DNA of 18,473 nucleotides from Gammaproteobacteria bacterium (GTDB lineage Bacteria; Pseudomonadota; Gammaproteobacteria; DRLM01), in the NCBI GenBank assembly GCA_015490395.1, contig WFXX01000272.1, positions 1 to 18,473 of the forward strand, read 5' to 3'. Positions within the stretch are counted from its first letter, which is position 1, and every line of letters starts with the position of its first letter. Made by a program: the position numbers and the translations under genes. The notes under the pieces are model-generated. The model was not told the origin of the DNA. It saw only the letters and a program-made list of their open reading frames with translations, and did not search any database. Below are positions 14,526 to 18,473 of this stretch, in pieces.

Positions 14526-17024
14526 TCAGCGCACACCCCGCTCCCGCAGGAAGGGGGCGTAGCGCCGGTCGGTGCCCTGGATGTGTCCCACCAGCCAGTC
14601 CTTGAGCAGGGCGAGCAGCTCACTGGCCGCCGCCCGGGCCTGCGGCCCTTGGAGCCGGCCCAGGGGGCCCTGCAGACGTTCCACCAAGGCCCGGTGGCGG
14701 GCCCGGTGCTGCTCCAGCTCCGGGTAGCCGTGGCGCTCCATGAGATCCTCCTCGAAGGCGAAGTGCACCCGAGTGTACTGGGCCACACCGTGCCCCAAGC
14801 GGGCCAGGGCCTCCTCAGGCCCGCTTCGCAGCGCCGCATGGAGCCCGTTGATGAGCTCCACCAGCACCCGGTGCTGGCGGTCGATCTCCGCGATCCCCAC
14901 CGCATAGGCCTCGCTCCATGGCACCAGCGGGGGCACCAGCGGGGGTACCAGCGGGGGCACCGAGAGCGAGCCGGAGGCGGGCGGGGCCTGCGCCTCCACG
15001 GCGAAGCGGCCGAGCAGGATCTCCACCTCCACGGCCAGGGTGGCCACGCGGGCCCCCGAGAGCAGGAAGCGGCCGGCTCCCTGGGCGGTCTCCTGGGCCA
15101 CAGCCGCCACCCGGGCCACGTGCTCGGCGATCTCCTGGGCCGCCCGGCCCTGCTCCTCGGCCGCGGCGGCCACCTGGGCGTTCATGGCATGGATCCGTTC
15201 CACCTGGCCGGCCACCTCCTCGAGGGAGCGGGCCGCCCCCTCGGCCAGCCCCAGGGTACGCTCGCTCTGGCAGGCACCCGTGCGCAGCACCTCGCTGGTG
15301 CGCTCGGCCTCCCGCTGCACTCGGGCCACGGTGCGCTGAATCTCCGCGGTGGCCTCCTGGGTGCGCTGGGCCAGCACCCGCACCTCCTCGGCCACCACCG
15401 CGAAGCCGCGGCCGTGCTCCCCCGCCCGGGCGGCCTCGATGGCCGCGTTCAGGGCCAGCAGATTGGTCTGCTCGGCGATGCCGTCGATCACCTCCAGGAT
15501 CCCGGCGATGGCCTCCCCCTCCCGCTCCAGATGGGCGGCCACCTCCCCGGCCCGGGACATCTCGGTCCCCAGCCCCCGCAGGGCACCCATCATCGCCTCC
15601 ACGGCGCGCTGGCTGTCCTTGGCAGCCTCCTCGGCGTGGGCCGCGGCACCGGCGGCCTGGGCGATGCCCTCGGCTACCTCCCGCACCGCGGCCGACATCT
15701 GCTCGGTGCCGGCCGCCGCCTGCTCCACCTCCTCCCGCTGGGCGGCCACCCCACGGTCCGCCTCCAGGCTCAGCCGTCGCATGGCCTGGGCCTCCTCCAC
15801 CAGGAGCTCGGCGGAGGCCAGCACCGCCCCCAGGCTGCGGCCCACCTCCCGGCGCACCCGCTCCAAGGCCCCGGCCACGGCCGCCAGCTCATCGCGGCCC
15901 GCCGGGGGCACGGGGTGCGCGAAATCGCCCGCGGCCAAGGCAGCGCCAGCCGCCTGCAGGCGCGCCACCCGGGAAGCCAGGGAGCGGTACAGGGCGGCGA
16001 AGGTGTAGAGGGCCAGGCCCAGGGCCGCCAGGAGCAGTCCCGCCAGGGCGGCCAGCCGACGGTCCAGAGCACGGGCCTGCTCCGCCAGCCGCTCCCGAAG
16101 CAGGGCCTGCAGGCTCTCCTGGAAACGAACCTGGGCGGCCACCGCCTCGGTGCCCGCGGCGAAGAAGGCCGCCGCGTCCACTTGGGGGTGCAGAGGCAGG
16201 AGGAGCCCTTCCCGGGCCAGCCGCACGAAGCCCTCCGCCTCCCGGCGGGCGGCCTCCAGAGCCCGGCGGGCCGGCTCCGCCCCCGCCTGGCCCTCCAGGA
16301 GGGCCGCCCGCGTTGTCAGCAGCGCCGTCCCCTCCCGGATGCGCCCCAGGCGATCGGCCAGCCCCAGGCGACCCTCGGGGTCGGCCCCGCCTGCCGCCGC
16401 CAGGCCCGCTCCTAACCCCCGGGCCTGGCCCAGGAGCTCCACCTGCCGGGGCACGACCCGTACCAGGAGGTCCAGGAGACGGTTGAGGCTCAGCTCCGGC
16501 TCGGTGCTCAGCCCCTGGGCGTCGGCCACGGCCTCCAGGTGCGCCAGGAAGGCGCCCACCAAGGCCGTGTGGCGCCGAAAGCTCTCCTCGGGCCCGAGCG
16601 TCAAGGCCTCCTGCGCCAGGGCGCGCCCTCTGTGGCCGCTGGCGCGCCCCTCGGCGGCGGGAGGCAAGCCAGCCTCCACCCGTGCCAGGCGCCGGCAGGC
16701 GGCCTCCACGGCCCGGCGCTCGGCCAAGATCTTGTCTCGAAAGCCCTCCTCACCCTCGAGGTAGGCCTGGACCATCCCGCGGTGGCGGGCCACGCCGGCG
16801 GCCACGGCCTGGACCGCGGCCGCCACCTCCAGCCCCCGGCGCTGGGCGGCCAGCCGCTCCCGGTCGGCAGCTAAATCCCGGTAGACGAGGCTGGAGAGCA
16901 AGCACAGGGGCAGGGCGAAGCCCACCAGCAGCCAGGCGAACTTGGCCCGAAAGGAGATCCGTTCCAGCAGGCCCATGGCGGGGGCAAGGAGAAGGGGCCT
17001 GCGGGAGGTGGCAAAGGCCTTCAT
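14526..17024 (-). CDS. Methyl-accepting chemotaxis protein with C-terminal bacteriohemerythrin domain
   Basis: An 832-residue transmembrane chemoreceptor. TM1 (about 29-48) and TM2 (about 326-347) flank a large, mostly helical periplasmic region of about 275 residues containing HRGM and a LLDLLVRVVPRQVELLGQAR block. A HAMP-like segment follows TM2. The cytoplasmic signalling domain (about 420-680) has the highly conserved hairpin tip IAEQTNLLALNAAIEAARAG, then GFAVVAEEVRVLAQRT. After a VPPL-repeat linker, residues from about 701 form a hemerythrin domain with ligands H718 (IDRQH), HFAFEE, HRARH and HIQGTD, the full di-iron set. Such domains bind O2, and the best known fusion is the Desulfovibrio receptor DcrH, so an O2 (or NO) sensing role is likely. 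AGGAG precedes the ATG at 17024. No other chemotaxis genes adjoin it. Confidence 0.93.
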   Translation of the reverse strand: MKAFATSRRPLLLAPAMGLLERISFRAKFAWLLVGFALPLCLLSSLVYRDLAADRERLAAQRRGLEVAAAVQAVAAGVARHRGMVQAYLEGEEGFRDKILAERRAVEAACRRLARVEAGLPPAAEGRASGHRGRALAQEALTLGPEESFRRHTALVGAFLAHLEAVADAQGLSTEPELSLNRLLDLLVRVVPRQVELLGQARGLGAGLAAAGGADPEGRLGLADRLGRIREGTALLTTRAALLEGQAGAEPARRALEAARREAEGFVRLAREGLLLPLHPQVDAAAFFAAGTEAVAAQVRFQESLQALLRERLAEQARALDRRLAALAGLLLAALGLALYTFAALYRSLASRVARLQAAGAALAAGDFAHPVPPAGRDELAAVAGALERVRREVGRSLGAVLASAELLVEEAQAMRRLSLEADRGVAAQREEVEQAAAGTEQMSAAVREVAEGIAQAAGAAAHAEEAAKDSQRAVEAMMGALRGLGTEMSRAGEVAAHLEREGEAIAGILEVIDGIAEQTNLLALNAAIEAARAGEHGRGFAVVAEEVRVLAQRTQEATAEIQRTVARVQREAERTSEVLRTGACQSERTLGLAEGAARSLEEVAGQVERIHAMNAQVAAAAEEQGRAAQEIAEHVARVAAVAQETAQGAGRFLLSGARVATLAVEVEILLGRFAVEAQAPPASGSLSVPPLVPPLVPPLVPWSEAYAVGIAEIDRQHRVLVELINGLHAALRSGPEEALARLGHGVAQYTRVHFAFEEDLMERHGYPELEQHRARHRALVERLQGPLGRLQGPQARAAASELLALLKDWLVGHIQGTDRRYAPFLRERGVR
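14920..14961 (-). repeat. 12-bp tandem repeat in the chemoreceptor gene (VPPL linker)
   Basis: The plus-strand unit GGCACCAGCGGG is repeated about 3.5 times (14920, 14932, 14944, partial at 14956), with one C-to-T difference in the third copy. On the coding strand it encodes VPPL repeats that form a stiff proline-rich linker between the signalling and hemerythrin domains. The multiple-of-three unit would keep the frame if copy number changed. Confidence 0.85.
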
Positions 17025-17569
17025 GTCTCGGCTCCTCGTCTGGGGCAGGATGCCGATTGCACCGACAAAACCGCACCCGGCGAGGGGCCTTCCTTTGGCC
17101 TTATCGGCTGCGCGCGTCGGGCCTTGAGGCCGCCCAGGAGCCCCACGACGCTAGTGGCCGGGGCGATGAGAGCCTCAGGCGGCCCCCCAGCGCTGACCTC
17201 TGGCCTGCTGACGCAGCTCGTTGGCCACCTCCTGAGGCCGAGGCCGTCCGAAGGCGCTCTGGGTCGGTGCCCGCTATGCGGTCAGAGCCGGGCAGGTGCC
17301 CATCAAGGCCACCAGGTCCGCCTCTGGGCTCCGAGCCAGAAAGGGGCACCGATGAGGGGCGGTCACCGCCTCGCAGGACGGGCTTCTCAGGCGCTTTCGC
17401 TCTCGCTGTCCTTCTCCGTCCCTTGAAGGGGGGCTCGATGCCTTCGGCCTGAGGATCCAGCCACGGGGCGACCCGGAGCTGGTGCGCATGGCAGCTCGAA
17501 CCGAGCCTTCCAGGCGGTTGCGGCCCCGCCGACCCGAGCCCATCCTTGGAGGAGGGCGCACGGGGGTCG
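17025..17569. other. 545-bp gap with no convincing gene
   Basis: The gap lies between the divergent chemoreceptor (minus) and RNA ligase (plus) genes. I find no ORF with a recognisable domain on either strand. A minus-strand frame (17101-17613) and short plus-strand frames translate to Arg/Pro/Ser-rich, low-information sequence. Codon-position GC bias typical of the neighbouring genes is not apparent. It should contain the promoters of both flanking genes, but no clear -35/-10 pair stands out. No tRNA-like fold was recognised. It may hold a decayed gene, a non-coding RNA, or only regulatory DNA. Confidence 0.5.
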
Positions 17570-18473
17570 ATGATGGAGACGTTGGCGTCAGTGCTGGAGG
17601 AGGCCCGGCGCAAGGGCAGGCTGCGCGCCGAGCGCTTCCAGGACCTGGCCTACTTGCGCCTGACCGACGACCTGCGCCGCGTGCCCCGGGGCACGGTGAT
17701 CCACGGCGGTGAGGCCGTCTACGGCTATCCCCGGATCGGGCGCATCCTCCACCTGGAGCAAGGGCTGCGGGAGCAGTTCCGGCACCCGGTCTGGGTGGAG
17801 GAGAAGGTCGACGGCTACAACGTGCGCATCTGCCGCCTGGGCGGAAGCACGGTGGCCCTCACCCGAGGCGGCTTCGTCTGCCCCTTCACCACCGACCGGC
17901 TCCCGGAACTCTTGGACACCCGCATTCTGGAGGAACGCCCGGAGCTGGTGATCTGCGCCGAGGTGGCCGGGCCCGAGAACCCCTACCTGGAGGGCGGGCC
18001 GCCCTTCATCGCCGAGGACGTGCGCCTGTTCGTCTTCGACCTCATGGAGCGGGGCCGGCCGGGCTTCCTGCCCCGGGAGGAGGTCTACGACCTGGTGGAG
18101 CGCTACGGCCTGCCCAGCGTGCCCCGCTACGGGCGGTGCGGCCTGGACGAGGTCGAGCCCCTACGCCGGCTCATGGGCCGGCTGGAGGAGAAGGGGGCCG
18201 AGGGGATCGTGCTCAAGGAGGACGCCCCCGACGGGCGCCGGGCCAAGTACACCACTGCCTACGCCTGCGTGCAGGACCTGCGAGCGGGGACGGACGCCTT
18301 CACCGACCTCCCCCCTGAGTACTTCACCGGCCGTATCCTGCGCCTGGCCCTCTACCTGGAGGAGCAAGGCCTGGCGGGCGAGGCCCTGGAGCGGGTGCAG
18401 GCGGAGGCGGGCCGGAGCCTGGTGGGGGGGCTGCTGGAGGCTGTGGCCCGTTTCCGCCTGCACCCGCTCCAGG
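17570..18473 (+). CDS. ATP-dependent RNA ligase, Pab1020/Rnl3 family (3'-truncated by the window)
   Basis: The open frame runs to the last base (301 codons seen). The protein has nucleotidyltransferase motifs in order: motif I EEKVDGYNVRI with the adenylated lysine K79, CAEVAGPENPY (motif III), LFVFDLMERG (IIIa), EGIVLKED (IV) and RAKYTTAYA (V). The N-terminal block FQDLAYLRLTDDLRRVPRGTV followed by YGYPRIGRIL is typical of the archaeal Pab1020/MthRnl type, homodimeric ligases that join or circularise RNA ends. Family members are about 380-390 residues, so the C-terminal dimerisation part is mostly outside. Two ATG codons (17570, 17573) are in frame, with GGAGGAGG 14 bases before the first. 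The family is mainly archaeal with scattered bacterial members. The cellular role is unknown. Confidence 0.88.
   Translation, partial: MMETLASVLEEARRKGRLRAERFQDLAYLRLTDDLRRVPRGTVIHGGEAVYGYPRIGRILHLEQGLREQFRHPVWVEEKVDGYNVRICRLGGSTVALTRGGFVCPFTTDRLPELLDTRILEERPELVICAEVAGPENPYLEGGPPFIAEDVRLFVFDLMERGRPGFLPREEVYDLVERYGLPSVPRYGRCGLDEVEPLRRLMGRLEEKGAEGIVLKEDAPDGRRAKYTTAYACVQDLRAGTDAFTDLPPEYFTGRILRLALYLEEQGLAGEALERVQAEAGRSLVGGLLEAVARFRLHPLQ

Noticed and set aside
13149..16415. 1088-residue plus-strand open frame overlapping amtB and the chemoreceptor gene
   Set aside because: It is a wrong-frame shadow of amtB and then antisense of the chemoreceptor, crossing a strong terminator. The composition is His/Gly/Arg/Gln-rich and has no domain.
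17101..17613. 170-residue minus-strand frame in the gap before the RNA ligase
   Set aside because: There is no recognisable domain, it overlaps the start of the ligase gene antisense, and the composition looks random. It is not called as a gene.
1..18473. CRISPR array, insertion sequence, prophage or tRNA/rRNA gene
   Set aside because: No spaced direct repeats, transposase domains, terminal repeats with target duplications, phage genes or RNA gene signatures were recognised. The only tandem repeat is the 12-bp unit inside the chemoreceptor gene.

Overview
The window is a very GC-rich stretch (third codon positions are almost always G or C) from what is most likely a gammaproteobacterium. The evidence is gene content and order: lgt-thyA-folA, a ZapG/YhcB-type protein, and the comM / ubiK / glnK-amtB neighbourhood are typical of that class. 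The lineage below class cannot be fixed from the sequence; a high-GC Chromatiales-like bacterium would fit. Position 1 looks like a contig end, because the first 54 bases form a perfect fold-back hairpin. The last gene runs off the right edge.

Layout. 1-512: 3' part of an RlmI-type 23S rRNA methyltransferase, then a hairpin. 690-2864: lgt (lipoprotein maturation), thyA and folA (thymidylate/folate cycle), closely packed on the plus strand. 2890-3552 (minus): ZapG-like membrane protein with a long low-complexity tail. 3725-5266: HDOD-GAF signalling protein. 5332-7087: pgl-glk, feeding glucose into the oxidative pentose phosphate or Entner-Doudoroff routes. 7241-10426: a four-gene periplasmic copper/heme cluster matching ncgABC-nirK of Nitrosomonas europaea, namely a two-domain multicopper oxidase, a diheme and a monoheme cytochrome c, and a copper nitrite reductase. 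It is preceded by a promoter overlaid with two NsrR-like boxes and closed by a terminator. 10534-12442 (minus): comM and ubiK. 12510-14439: glnK-amtB behind a clear sigma-54 promoter and an NtrC-type site, closed by a strong terminator. 14526-17024 (minus): a chemoreceptor fused to a C-terminal bacteriohemerythrin domain through a VPPL repeat linker. 17025-17569: no convincing gene. 17570-18473: start of a Pab1020-type (Rnl3) ATP-dependent RNA ligase, cut by the window edge.

How the parts fit. The most distinctive system is the nitrite/NO module. NirK reduces nitrite to NO, the two cytochromes c are probable electron carriers, and the multicopper oxidase is a further redox enzyme of unsettled role. 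NsrR-like boxes suggest derepression by NO. The hemerythrin chemoreceptor could let the cell swim in response to O2 (or NO), and glnK-amtB responds to nitrogen limitation. These links between regions are inference. The RNA ligase, of a family best known from archaea, is the other unexpected gene. No ammonia oxidation genes are visible, so the ncg-nirK cluster is not evidence that the organism is an ammonia oxidiser.
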